The translations under genes and the position numbers were made by a program. DNA of 64,000 nucleotides from Caprimulgus europaeus (lineage: Eukaryota; Chordata; Aves; Caprimulgiformes; Caprimulgidae). The notes below the pieces were generated by a model. That model did no database searches and was not told where the DNA came from. It was given only the letters and a program-made list of their open reading frames with translations. Shown piece after piece: positions 10,268 to 64,000 of this stretch (position 1 is the first letter of the stretch; the number at the start of each line of letters is the position of its first letter). The DNA lies in contig OU015525.1 of NCBI GenBank assembly GCA_907165065.1, positions 955,138 to 1,019,137 of the forward strand, in the 5' to 3' direction.

Positions 10268-11484
10268 CATTGATCCGCTCCAGAGTGAACGAGCTGGAGC
10301 CATTGATCCGCTCCAGAGTGAACGAGCCGGAGCCATTGATCCGCTCCAGAGTGAACGAGCTGGAGCCATTGATCCGCTCCAGAGTGAACGAGCCGGAGCC
10401 ATTGATCCGCTCCAGAGTGAACGAGCTGGAGCCATTGATCCGCTCCAGAGTGAACGAGCCGGAGCCATTGATCCGCTCCAGAGTGAACGAGCTGGAGCCA
10501 TCGATCCGCTCCAGAGTGAACGAGCCGGAGCCATTGATCCGCTCCAGAGTGAACGAGCCGCGGCCATTGATCCGCTCCAGAGTGAACGAGCTGGAGCCAT
10601 CGATCCGCTCCAGAGTGAACGAGCTGGAGCCATTGATCCGCTCCAGAGTGAACGAGCTGGAGCCATTGATCCGCTCCAGAGTGAACGAGCTGGAGCCATT
10701 GATCCGCTCCAGAGTGAACGAGCTGGAGCCATTGATCCGCTCCAGAGTGAACGAGCTGGAGCCATTGATCCGCTCCAGAGTGAACGAGCTGGAGCCATTG
10801 ATCCGCTCCAGAGTGAACGAGCCGGAGCCATTGATCCGCTCCAGAGTGAACGAGCCGGAGCCATTGATCCGCTCCAGAGTGAACGAGCTGGAGCCATTGA
10901 TCCGCTCCAGAGTGAACGAGCTGGAGCCATTGATCCGCTCCAGAGTGAACGAGCCGCGGCCATTGATCCGCTCCAGAGTGAACGAGCCGCGGCCATTGAT
11001 CCGCTCCAGAGTGAACGAGCTGGAGCCATTGATCCGCTCCAGAGTGAACGAGCCGCGGCCATTGATCCGCTCCAGAGTGAACGAGCTGGAGCCATTGATC
11101 CGCTCCAGAGTGAACGAGCCGGAGCCATTGATCCGCTCCAGAGTGAACCAGCCGCGGCCATCGATCTGCTCCAGAGTGAACGAGCTGGAGCCATTGATCC
11201 GCTCCAGAGTGAACGAGCCGGAGCCATTGATCCGCTCCAGAGTGAACGAGCTGGAGCCATTGATCCGCTCCAGAGTGAACGAGCCGCGGCCATCGATCTG
11301 CTCCAGAGTGAACGAGCTGGAGCCATTGATCCGCTCCAGAGTGAACGAGCCGGAGCCATTGATCCGCTCCAGAGTGAACGAGCTGGAGCCATTGATCCGC
11401 TCCAGAGTGAACGAGCTGGAGCCATTGATCCGCTCCAGAGTGAACGAGCTGGAGCCATTGATCCGCTCCAGAGTGAACGAGCCA
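10268..11484. repeat. Highly uniform 33-bp minisatellite
   Basis: About 37 copies of a 33-bp unit whose core is gatccgctccagagtgaac. Variation is almost confined to a short segment (gagctggag, gagccggag or gagccgcgg) and cattg versus catcg. Since 33 is a multiple of three and the unit lacks stops in several frames, long open frames run through on both strands with an 11-residue period. They have no unique coding sequence or splice context, and I treat them as artefacts of the repeat. Confidence 0.95.
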
Positions 11485-11509
11485 CGAGGAAGCAGGGTCC
11501 ATAGGGGGC

Positions 11510-11515
11510 TTTATT
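11510..11515 (-). terminator. Candidate poly(A) signal for ARHGAP39
   Basis: The minus strand reads gtgtgAATAAAgcc, followed within ~30 bases by the edge of the 33-bp array. It lies about 3.1 kb past the ARHGAP39 stop. If it is the real site, the 3' UTR contains the ~60-, ~37- and ~21-bp arrays. ATTAAA-like alternatives occur in the A+T-rich patch at 11,690-11,850. Confidence 0.35.
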
Positions 11516-11964
11516 CACACGACTTGGGGGGGGGGGAGGGGGGGTTTCTATACATCCAGACACCCCAAGGAGGGAGTTTGGCAGCTCAGGGGGACCCCTC
11601 CCCCCCCCCACACCCCAACCCCCACCCCATCCAGTGTGTGGGGGAGGGGCTGGATCCTCCTCCTCCTCCCCTCCCCCCCCCCTTTCTTTTTTAATAATTA
11701 TTAGAATATTTTCCTCCATTTTTAATAATAATAATAATAATAATTAATAATAAATAAAACCGAGTCTAAAAAAAAATGGGGGGGTGGGGGAATGAAAGGA
11801 AAAATTAATTAATAATTAATTATTAATTAATATTTAAAACCTGGTGTGGGGGGGAATAATTAGATGGAAATTGAGGATCATTTTTGGGGGGACCCCCACC
11901 AATGTGTGTCCCCTCCCCCCCCCCCCAAATGTCCCCTGGCAGTGAGCAGAGCTGGGAGGTAGCA
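11516..11964. other. Spacer with A+T-rich patch
   Basis: G and C homopolymer runs (11,527-11,680), then ~150 bases of (aat)n and taattaat sequence at 11,690-11,840. No gene seen. Confidence 0.6.
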
Positions 11965-12440
11965 CTGGGGACACCCCCCCCCCCCCCAAACTGGGGACAC
12001 CCCCCCCAAACTGGGGACACCCCCACTCCATTTGGGGACACCTCCACCAACTAGGGGACACCCCCACCCCAACTTGGGGACACCCCTCCCCCCAAACTGG
12101 GGACACCCCCCACCCAACTGGGGACACCCCCACCCACCTTGGGGACCCCCCTCAACTGGGGACACCCCCACCCAACTGGGGACACCCCCCCCTAAACTGG
12201 GGACACCCCCCACCCAACTGGGGACACCCCCCACCCAACTGGGGACACCCCCCCCTCAAACTGGGGATACCCCCACCCAACTGGGGACACCCCCCCCTAA
12301 ACTGGGGGACACCCCCACCCAACTGGGGACACCCCCACCCCACTGGGGACACCCCCAATCAATTTGGGGACACCCCTACCAACTGGGGACACCCCCCCCC
12401 AAACTGGGGACACCCCCACCCAACTTGGGGACCCCCCCCC
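11965..12440. repeat. Minisatellite, ~21-bp unit
   Basis: About 22 copies of ccaactggggacacccccac, varying in the length of the C run. C-rich on the plus strand and therefore G-rich on the ARHGAP39 sense strand. Possibly within the ARHGAP39 3' UTR. Confidence 0.92.
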
Positions 12441-12654
12441 CCTGGTGAAAAGACCTTGAAAATTAAGTGGGGGGGGGGGTGTCTAATTATTAATTAATAA
12501 TTAATTAATAGACTCTGATGGGTGCCCCCCACCCTGGTGGGTGCCCCCCACCCCACCCCTCCCCCGGGTGGAGCCGAAGGCACTTGTGGGGTGGGGGGCA
12601 CCTCATTTTTTTGGGGGGGGGTCCTTCGGTTCCAGGGGTGGGAGGAGGAGGAGG

Positions 12655-13110
12655 AGGAGGTGGTGAGGAGCATCAAGATGGGGTGGGGAGGAGCAGGAGA
12701 TGGTGGCAACCAAGATGGGTCCAGGAGGAGCAGGAGATGATGGCAACCAAGATGGGTCCAGGAGGAGCAGGAGATAATGAGCACCAAGATGGATCCAGGA
12801 GGACAAGGAGATGGTGGCAACCAAGATGGATCCAGGAGGAGCAGATGATGAGCACCAAGATGGGTTGGGCAGGAGCAGGAGATGATGGGCACCAAGATGG
12901 TTTCAGGAAGGCCAGAAGATGATGGGCACTAAGATGGCTTCAGGAGGACAAGGAGATGATGGCCACCAAGATGGGTCCAGGAGGACCAGATGATGGCCAC
13001 CAAGATGGGTCCAGGAGGACCAAGCAGAGATGACAGGTGCCAAGATGGTTGGGGCAGGACCAGGAGCAGATGATGGCCACCAAGATGAGTCCAAGCAGAG
13101 ATGATTGATG
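12655..13110. repeat. Minisatellite, ~36-37-bp unit
   Basis: About 12 degenerate units of caagatgggtccaggaggag followed by caggagatgatggcaac. It fades out near 13,110. Bases 12,441-12,654 between this array and the previous one are G+C-rich with homopolymer runs and no gene. Confidence 0.85.
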
Positions 13111-13810
13111 TCAGGTTGGGTCTTCCAAGGCCAGGAGCAGAAGATGGGTCCTGTGATGGGTCCAGCAGGTCCAAGCAGACATGGTGGGTGCCAAGACAGG
13201 TCCTTCTGGGGCCTGGTGGTGTCCATGTGTGGTGAGATGGGTCCCAATGTGCCACCAGGTGACGTGTGTGGGCAGTGACCTGCCTGCCCAGGTCCTCCAG
13301 CACCCCAGGGTGGACAACCAGCCACAATGAGCCACCAGGAGCACAGCAGCTCCCAAAGGACCACCCTTGGGTGGACCAAGCTCCATCCTGAGATGCCACC
13401 TGGTTGTGTCCATGGTCTTGGACTCTCCTGAGGGACAAGTCCCCAAGGTGCCATGTTCTCCAGGTGCTCAACACCTGCTCAGCTCAACGCTGGTGGCTTC
13501 TCCTGGTCCTGGAGGTTCTCCTCTACCCCACAGCTCTGCTCTCAGCCAGAGACCCAACCCCAGTGGAGATGTGGAGGAACCCAACTGTCACCCAGGTCCC
13601 CACTGCCACCCATGTGTCCCCAAGGAGCCATGATGCTCCTCACCTCCTCCATGGGTGCCACCAACCCTGGTGACCTCCAAAATGGGCCAATCCCTTGGAC
13701 CAGAGAAGAGGTGGACAGTGAGATGGTCAGAGGATGGGACATGGAGGACGGGCAAGGTGGGACAGAGATGGACAAGGTGCAGTGGTGTGGTGGTGGGGAA
13801 GAGGAGGAGA
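13111..13810. other. Unique sequence 3' of ARHGAP39
   Basis: About 700 bases without tandem structure or recognisable protein. Either ARHGAP39 3' UTR or intergenic, depending on which poly(A) site is used. Confidence 0.55.
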
Positions 13811-14567
13811 TACCACCCAACACCACCTCCCTTGGTGATGTCCATCTTGAGCTCCTCAAGATGGGGAGACACCACCCAACACCACCTCCCTTGGTGGTGT
13901 CCATCTTGTGCTCCTCAAGATGGGGAGACACCACCCAACACCACCTCCCTTGGTGATGTCCATCTTGAGCTCCTCAAGATGGGGAGACACCACCCAACAC
14001 CACCTCCCTTGGTGATGTCCATCTTGTGCTCCTCAAGATGGGGAGACACCACCCAACACCACCTCCCTTGGTGATGTCCATCTTGAGCTCCTCAAGATGG
14101 GGAGACACCACCCAACACCACCTCCCTTGGTGATGTCCATCTTGTGCTCCTCAAGGTGGGGAGACACCACCCAACACCACCTCCCTTGGTGATGTCCATC
14201 TTGAGCTCCTCAAGATGAGGAGACACCACCCAACACCACCTCCCTTGGTGGTGTCCATCTTGAGCTCCTCAAGATGGGGAGACACCACCCAACACCACCT
14301 CCCTTGGTGATGTCCATCTTGTGCTCCTCAAGATGGGGAGACACCACCCAACACCACCTCCCTTGGTGATGTCCATCTTGTGCTCCTCAAGATGGGGAGA
14401 CACCACCCAACACCACCTCCCTTGGTGGTGTCCATCTTGTGCTCCTCAAGATGGGGAGACACCACCCAACACAACCTCCCTTGGTGATGTCCATCTTGTG
14501 CTCCTCAAGATGAGGAGACACCACCCAACACCACCTCCCTTGGTGGTGTCCATCTTGAGCTCCTCAG
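13811..14567. repeat. 60-bp minisatellite beside the ARHGAP39 stop
   Basis: Twelve to thirteen copies of a 60-bp unit (ccttggtgatgtccatcttg, agctcctcaagatggggaga, caccacccaacaccacctcc). It ends ~40 bases past the ARHGAP39 stop codon, so it is almost certainly transcribed as the first part of the 3' UTR. Confidence 0.94.
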
Positions 14568-14609
14568 AAGGGTTGGGAGAAGCCAGGGGGGTGGTGGTGG
14601 TGGTGGCTG

Positions 14610-58212
<43,603 letters not shown>

Positions 58213-58633
58213 AGTCAATGTTCACAAGGATGGAGGCACCAATCTGGTGATGAACTTATTCTGCAAGACCACCCCCACAGCTCTGTGTTGCCACCAAGCC
58301 TGGCAGCATTTCTCCATGCAACACTTGATGGCTTCAAGTCCCTTCAGCCCAACTGGAGCCACCCAACATGAACCCAAGCGTGGCAGCACTGGGTTCCTGT
58401 GTGGCTCTGCCAATGCTCCTTCCCTCTGTCTTGATTTCAAAGGCATGGTGGGATGAGTGTCCCACCTCCAGCACCTTCCTCAGACCACCTGCCCTGACAC
58501 ACCTCAGCTGAGTGATAACCACAAGCTGCACCAGCACCAGAACCCAGCGGTGGGAGGGATGGAGACAGTGAGGACTTGAGGAGGACAGTGTCCTGGGCTT
58601 CAGGAGAAGGAGTGGACAAGATTAGACTAGACT
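58213..58633. other. ARHGAP39 intron, unique
   Basis: About 420 bases of unique intron. No gene seen. Confidence 0.55.
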
Positions 58634-58790
58634 GGGCTGGAGGAGAGGAGAGGAGAGGAGAGGAGAGGAGAGGAGAGGAGAGGAGAGGAGAGGAGAGGAG
58701 AGAAGAGAAGAGAAGAGAAGAGAAGAGAAGAGAAGAGAAGAGAAGAGAAGAGAAGAGAAGAGAAGAGAAGAGAAGAGAAGAGAAGAGAAG
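58634..58790. repeat. Pentanucleotide microsatellite (ggaga)n then (gaaga)n
   Basis: About 13 copies of gagag-type and 18 copies of gagaa-type pentamers, purine only on the plus strand, with a sharp switch near 58,700. It directly abuts a CR1 fragment. Confidence 0.95.
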
Positions 58791-59065
58791 ATTTCAGTGG
58801 GAAGGGACCTGCAGTGATCATCTGGTCCAACTGCCTGAGCACTTCAGGGCTGAGCAAAAGTCCCAGCATGTTCTGAATGCCTCTTAACCACTGACAGGCT
58901 TGGGGCATGGACCATCTCTCTAGGAAGCCTGTTCCAGTGTTTGACCACCCCCTTGGTGAAGAAATGCTCCCTCATGTCCAGTCTAAACCTCCCCTGGTGC
59001 AGCTCTGGACCATTCCCACATGTCCTATCACTGGATTCCAAGGAGATCAGAAACCAGGGAGAAGA
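58791..59065 (-). mobile_element. CR1 LINE 3' fragment
   Basis: Reverse orientation: tgggaagggacctgcagtga, gaagcctgttccagtgtttg, tggtgaagaaatgctccctc and gtccagtctaaacctcccct. Confidence 0.88.
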
Positions 59066-59384
59066 AACCACTTGGGTGCCCAATAAATGAATGAACATGG
59101 GTGGCCCCTGCTTGGACCTTCCCATGGTCATTGATTCAATGAAGGGTTGGTCTGATGTTGGTCTCTGCATGGAGCTCACCATGAAATCAGGCAGCAGAAG
59201 ATGTGGTTTCACCCTTTGTCCCATCACCCCATCCCCTGCTGAGGAGCAGGGTCAGGCACCATCAACCCAACGTGGTGACCCACCTCACCCAGAAACCCAG
59301 GAGTGGAAACCACAGAGCAGGGGAGGGAGGTGGGAAATGCAAAAGAGGATTTAAAGAAACCAGAATCCCCCCCCAAAAAATCCC
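59066..59384. other. ARHGAP39 intron, unique
   Basis: About 320 bases of unique intron. No gene seen. Confidence 0.5.
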
Positions 59385-59720
59385 ATGTCCCTCAGCACTG
59401 TGTCTACACCACTCCTCAATCCCACCAGGGATGGGGACTCCACCACTGCCCTGGGCAACCCCTTCCAATGCCTCAGAACCCTTTCAGCAAAGAAATTCTT
59501 CCTCACATCCCATCTCAACTGCCCTGGCCACAACTGGAGCCCATTTCCTCTTGTCCTGGCCCTTGGTCCTTATTGAACAGACCCACCCCCACCTCTCTGC
59601 ACCCTCCTGTCAGGGACTTGGACAGAGCCAGAAGGTCTCCCCTCAGCCTCCTTTTCTCCAGGCTCAACACCCCCAGTTCCCTCAGGGGCTCCTCAGAAGA
59701 TGCAGGATGGTTCATAACAA
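59385..59720 (-). mobile_element. CR1 LINE 3' fragment
   Basis: Reverse orientation: agggatggggactccaccac, tgccctgggcaaccccttcc, agcaaagaaattcttcctca and cctcagcctccttttctcca. Closely similar to the copy at 63,048. Confidence 0.9.
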
Positions 59721-60634
59721 GAACCCCGAGGTGTGGGGACAACCAGAGGACTCACAGTGCTCACACTGTGATGGAAGTTGGGTTTGCAAGGAGCCAGAAT
59801 TTGGATCATGAAGGTTAATGTGGCCTCAAAGAATCAAGGAGGTTCTTGAGCACCTCAGGTGTTGCCTGCTGAGTAGAAGCTTCAATTTTCAAGTGTTTTA
59901 CACTTCAAATGACTTGAATTGATTGAGAACTGTGGTGACAAGAGGAAAAACTGCTGAGCCAGCATCTTTCTGTGCCAGAGAGCAATGGGGTCAGAAGTCA
60001 GCATCGATTTGGTGGGCGTCTCGGTCAGAAAGAGCTCAGAGCAAAGTTGTCCTCTGTAACTGGAGGGGGGAGAAGATGTAGAGTTTTTCTTTCTGTCTTT
60101 AACTCTTGAACCCTCCAAGAAGCAGCAAACTCCACCCAGGAGGATCAAACAGCATCAGCTGGACCTGGACCTAATGCTTGGGGTTCACAGGGATTCAAAG
60201 TCCCACTTCTCGGTGGGGTTTTGGAGACCTGACTCAAAATCTACCCAAAGAAAACAAGAGTAAAGCACCTGGAAGCAGCTCTACATCTCTGAATATCTCA
60301 TTTGCATATCCAAATGCCAATTTGGGGTTTTGCTAATTATTATGCTTCCCCTCCTCCCACTTTGCACTTGGAGACTGGCAAAATGTGATGACCTTGGACT
60401 TCCAGCAGCAACTCAAAACATCAGCACCTGCTCAACATTCTTCTCCTAACAAACCCCACACTGGAACTAAACCACAGCTCTTCTGGTTCCTGAGAAGAAG
60501 ATGAACTCTGTCCTAGTGAAACCAGGACAGTGCTCTGCTCCCCAAGTCTCTTTTTGGGTGATCGCTTCGGCCCGGTGGTGTTCCAGATCCAAAGATGTCC
60601 AAGAACCAAAATGTCCCCATTACTGCACAATCCC
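59721..60634. other. ARHGAP39 intron, unique
   Basis: About 910 bases of unique sequence, lower in GC than the rest, with no start-codon exon I could recognise. Confidence 0.55.
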
Positions 60635-61405
60635 AGAGTGTCAGGGATTGGAAGGGACCTCGAAAGCTCATCCAGTCCAATCCCCCTGCTGGAGCAGGAA
60701 CACCCAGATGAGATCACACAGGAAGGCGTCCAGGTGGGTCTTGAATGTCTCCAGAGAAGGAGACTCCACACCCTCCCTGGGCAGCCTGTCCCAGGGCTCT
60801 GGCACCCTCACAGTAAAGAAGTTCCTCCTCAAATCCAAGCAGAACCTCCTGTGTTCCAGCTCACACCCATTGCCCCTTGTCCTATCACTGGACACCACTG
60901 AGAAGAGCCTGGCCCCATCCTCCTGACACTCACCCTTCAGATATTTATAAACATTAATGAGGTCCCCCCTCAGTCTCCTCTTCTCCAAGCTCAAGAGCCC
61001 CAGCTCCCTCAGCCTTTCCTCATCAGGGAGATGCTCCACTCCCTTCATCACCTTGGTGGCTCTGTGCTGGACTCTCTCCAGCAGCTCCCTGTCCTTCTTG
61101 AACTGTGGGGCCCAGAACTGGACACAATATTCCAGATGTGGCCTCACCAGGGCAGAGTAAAGGGGGAGGAGAACCTCTCTTGACCTACTGACTACACCCC
61201 TTCTAATGCACCCCAGGATGCCATTGGCCTTCCTGGCCACAAGGGCACAGTGCTGGCTCATGGTCATCCTGCTGTCCACCAGGACTCCCAGATCCCTTTC
61301 CCCTACACTGCTCTCTAGGAGATCATCTCCCAACCTATACTGGAACCTGGGGTTGAATAGTACTGGTCCCAGTACCGACCCCTGAGGGACTCCAGAATCT
61401 CACAG
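60635..61405 (-). mobile_element. CR1 LINE, best preserved copy
   Basis: About 770 bases in reverse orientation. The minus strand keeps an uninterrupted ~221-residue stretch of the reverse-transcriptase C-terminus ([79 protein letters not shown]). The 5' part is missing, so it is not an active element. The 3' end at 60,640 (gggattggaagggacctcga) differs from the other copies, indicating another subfamily. Confidence 0.94.
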
Positions 61406-62004
61406 AGAAGATGACTTCCATTTCATTCCCACTCTTTAAATAAAAATTAAATTAATCACAGAATAGTTTGGGTTGGAAAAGACCTTCAAAGATCATCCAG
61501 TCCAACTCCCCTGTGATGAGCAGGGACATCTTCAACCAGATCAGGTTGTTCAGAGCCTTGGTCAACCTGAGCTTTGATGTTTCCAGTGATGGTCCACGAT
61601 CTATAACATAATCTTCACTATGCTCCCCTGGAAAACCAAACCATGGAATTGCTGTGGTGACCACACACGTTGGTCCTCACCCCCTGTCCTCCTGCCTAGG
61701 GAGTCATGCTGGTAGATGAACCCCAAAATTGGGTATGATCCCTCCAAAATCTCAAGCCAACTGTGTGGTAGCTGGACACCAGTTGTCCTACATCCACCCC
61801 ACCACAGAAATGGTCCCAGGGCAAATCTCTATGATGGTTACAAACCAATTTCAGTTCCCCTCCCTCACAAGGAACCAGGCTGAACCACATCACCACATCT
61901 TCTACGTGGGTTGACCCTCACCAAGAACCACCTCCCTCCACCCACACACCCCCCCTTCATCTCCAGAGGAAGCTTCAAACAATCAGTGCCACGACAGACA
62001 CCAA
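61406..62004. other. ARHGAP39 intron with a CR1 tail
   Basis: Contains a reverse CR1 3' fragment at 61,452-61,615 (tttgggttggaaaagacctt, agcagggacatcttcaacca). The rest is unique. Confidence 0.65.
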
Positions 62005-62308
62005 CACCAGGAGCAGAGGCCATGGCAAGAAGATGTGGCAGCAGAGGACATGGCAGGAAGATGTGGCAGGAGAGGGTGAGGTTGGCCATGAGGAAAAGGT
62101 TCTTGAGGCAGAGGGTGGTGGAGCACTGGAACAGGCTCCCCAGGGAGGTGCTGATGGCCCCAAGCCTGACAAGATTCCAGCAGCATTTGGCCAAGGCCCT
62201 CAGGGACATGGTGTGAATGTTGGGATTGTCCTGTGCAGGGACAGGAGCTGGACTCCATCATCCTGGTGGGTCCAACTCCCAACATTCAATGATTCCATGG
62301 TTCTAGCT
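62005..62308 (+). mobile_element. CR1-related LINE 3' fragment
   Basis: Plus orientation, same subfamily as 38,755: [20 protein letters not shown] coding remnant, KALRDM, then ctggactccatcatcctggt and aatgattccatggttctag. A 24-bp stretch (atggcaggaagatgtggcag) is duplicated at its start. Confidence 0.9.
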
Positions 62309-63047
62309 GCTCTGGAATGGGTTCACACACTCTAAGCAGACAACTTCTAAATCATCTTGCTGGAGATCTGAAGATGAGATTTGCAACTCAAGACTAATTT
62401 GCAATCAAGATTATAGACCTGAACTAATTCCTGGCCCTGGTTAAACTGGGGCAACGTGTACTCAGATACCTCATGGCCACAGGAGGTTCACTTGAAATGC
62501 CTTCTGAGAAAGCTCCTGGGCTACTGATTTCCAGCTGGTCAAGTTCTTCTTCAGCATTTCTGGAAGCCAAACCATGGAGGAGAATTTTTTTACCTCCCAA
62601 CTCTCTCTGCCAGGAGGAACTCCAGCTCTTGCCATCTCCTTTTTTGTGTTCTGAAGATACAAAGATCTGGAGAACCTCAAATGTTGCTTTGAAATATTCA
62701 TCTTAGAATCACTGTGGGAACTGCAGAGACCTTGCATGAGCTTTGGCTTCTTTGGAAAGGTCTGCTCAAGCAACCAAGGGTGAGTACAAAGGAAATGAGT
62801 CTTCTCTAAGCATGGGTGAGAAGAACCTCGTGGAACACAGAAGGAACAAACCAAAAGCGTTGCCATTTGTTCAGGATTTGGTTCATGCAGAGAAGCTGCT
62901 TTGCCCACGCAGAGCATCTCCCTCTGATCCAGGGAGAGCATCATCTCAGCGTGCTGCCTCCTCCTCACCGTGTGTTGACTCCAGCAGAGACACTCGGGAG
63001 ATGAAGCCCAAGAGGGTTTGATGCTCTCCAGCGTTAGACTGAGGACC
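62309..63047. other. ARHGAP39 intron, unique
   Basis: About 740 bases of unique sequence. No exon recognised. Confidence 0.5.
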
Positions 63048-63530
63048 ACAGAATCATTAATGGTTGGAAAAGACCTCTGAGATCATCAAGTCCAACCATC
63101 AACCTAACACCACCATGGCCACTAACCCATGTCCCTCAGCACCACATCTACAAGGCTTTTAAATCCCTCCAGGGGTGGGGACTCCACCACTGCCCTGGCC
63201 AACCCCTGCCAATGCCTCAGAACCCTTTCAGCAAAGAAATTCTTCCTCACATCCCATCTCAACTGCCCTGGGCACAACTGGAGCCCATTTCCTCTTGTCC
63301 TGTCCCTTGGTCCTTGGTTGGACAGACCCACCCCCACCTCTCTGCACCCTCCTCCAAGGGACTTGGACAGAGCCAGAAGGTCTCCCCTCAGCCTCCTTTT
63401 CTCCAGGCTCAACACCCCCAGTTCCCTCAGCCTGAACTCAGCACACTTGTGCTCCAGACCCTTCCCCAGCTCCGTTCCCTTCTCTGGACACGCTCCAGCA
63501 CCTCCAGGTCCTTCTTGTGGTAGTGACCAT
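63048..63530 (-). mobile_element. CR1 LINE 3' fragment
   Basis: Reverse orientation: ccacagaatcattaatggtt, ggaaaagacctctgagatca, ccatgtccctcagcaccaca, aggggtggggactccaccac and ctctggacacgctccagcac. Confidence 0.92.
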
Positions 63531-64000
63531 CTCAGACCTCTCAAACCAGTAAGTGCATCCTTGCTGCAAGACCTCACTTCTACTGGGAATCAAAGGGATG
63601 AGATTCACCACTGGAGATCTCCAGCAAGGAACCATCTCTAGGAGGGCAGGAGGTTCCTCACAAGTCTTTCTGCTCACAGACACTCCCATAGAGGTTTCCC
63701 CAACTCTTTTTTGAGACAAAGCAGAAGACAACAAGGTCATGTTGTAACCCACTGCCTGATCTAACCCCACTGTTTGCTCACACAAGACCTGTTGGGTGAA
63801 ACCAAGCAGCCTCCTGAACTTCAGCCTCTTGCAACTGCGTTGTATCTACAAAAGACAAGTCCTGGGAGGAAGATGAGAGGAGGTGATTTCCATTTCTTTG
63901 TCTCAGTTTCCATAGAAACTGAATTCAAATGAAGAGGGTGAAAGAAAAGGAAAGTTTTGACAAGGAACTGGTGTGTGTTGGGTGTGGGGAAGAAGTGATG
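63531..64000. other. End of window, unique
   Basis: About 470 bases of unique sequence. No CpG island, start-codon exon or mobile element recognised. Confidence 0.5.

Noticed and set aside
10178..11719. Open frames of ~420-510 codons on both strands with an 11-residue period
   Set aside because: Direct consequence of the 33-bp array; open frames exist on both strands at once and there is no start, splice or promoter context.
8022..14567. CRISPR-like array
   Set aside because: Repeats are contiguous with no unique spacers, and the context is a vertebrate gene; these are minisatellites.
60557..60580. U2 snRNA-like start (atcgcttcggcc)
   Set aside because: Only about a dozen bases match and the rest does not follow U2; chance similarity.
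60668..61333. A host gene of ~221 codons
   Set aside because: Sequence is the C-terminus of CR1 reverse transcriptase and ends in a CR1 3' terminus; it is a truncated LINE.

Overview
This looks like avian nuclear DNA. Two signs point to a bird: about two dozen CR1 (chicken-repeat-type LINE) fragments in both orientations, and a gene order LRRC14 (+), C8orf82 (-), ARHGAP39 (-) that, from memory, matches human 8q24.3 apart from one missing neighbour. The high GC content and very heavy minisatellite load suggest a microchromosome-type region. I cannot name the species.

Layout. 1-1,462: the last coding exon of LRRC14 (+), preceded by a ~20-bp array. 1,541-4,440: three arrays lying tail to tail between LRRC14 and C8orf82; human has LRRC24 here, but I see no trace of it. 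4,530-7,775: a complete three-exon C8orf82 gene (-, 215 codons) with array-filled introns and a CpG island at its 5' end. 8,022-13,110: back-to-back arrays (12-, 42-, 33-, ~21- and ~37-bp units), probably including the ARHGAP39 3' end. 14,610-57,934: ten exons of ARHGAP39 (-), from the two WW domains through MyTH4 to the RhoGAP domain and stop codon. 57,935-64,000: more ARHGAP39 intron, mostly CR1 relics. The exon with the start codon is not visible and probably lies beyond 64,000.

Every exon junction I call in ARHGAP39 and C8orf82 has AG/GT splice sites, compatible phases and an unbroken frame. Two exons are easy to miss: an 81-bp exon at 44,208-44,288 and a 93-bp frame-neutral cassette exon at 24,110-24,202, which sits with almost no spacer between two large minisatellites.

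I found no new multi-gene system. The unusual content is the repeat architecture. Every ARHGAP39 intron longer than ~450 bp holds at least one tandem array. Two arrays were made by amplifying the tail of a CR1 element. A 2-kb tract is almost pure G+T on one strand. Several arrays come within a few dozen bases of splice sites. Nearly all long open frames in the window come from these arrays and are not genes.
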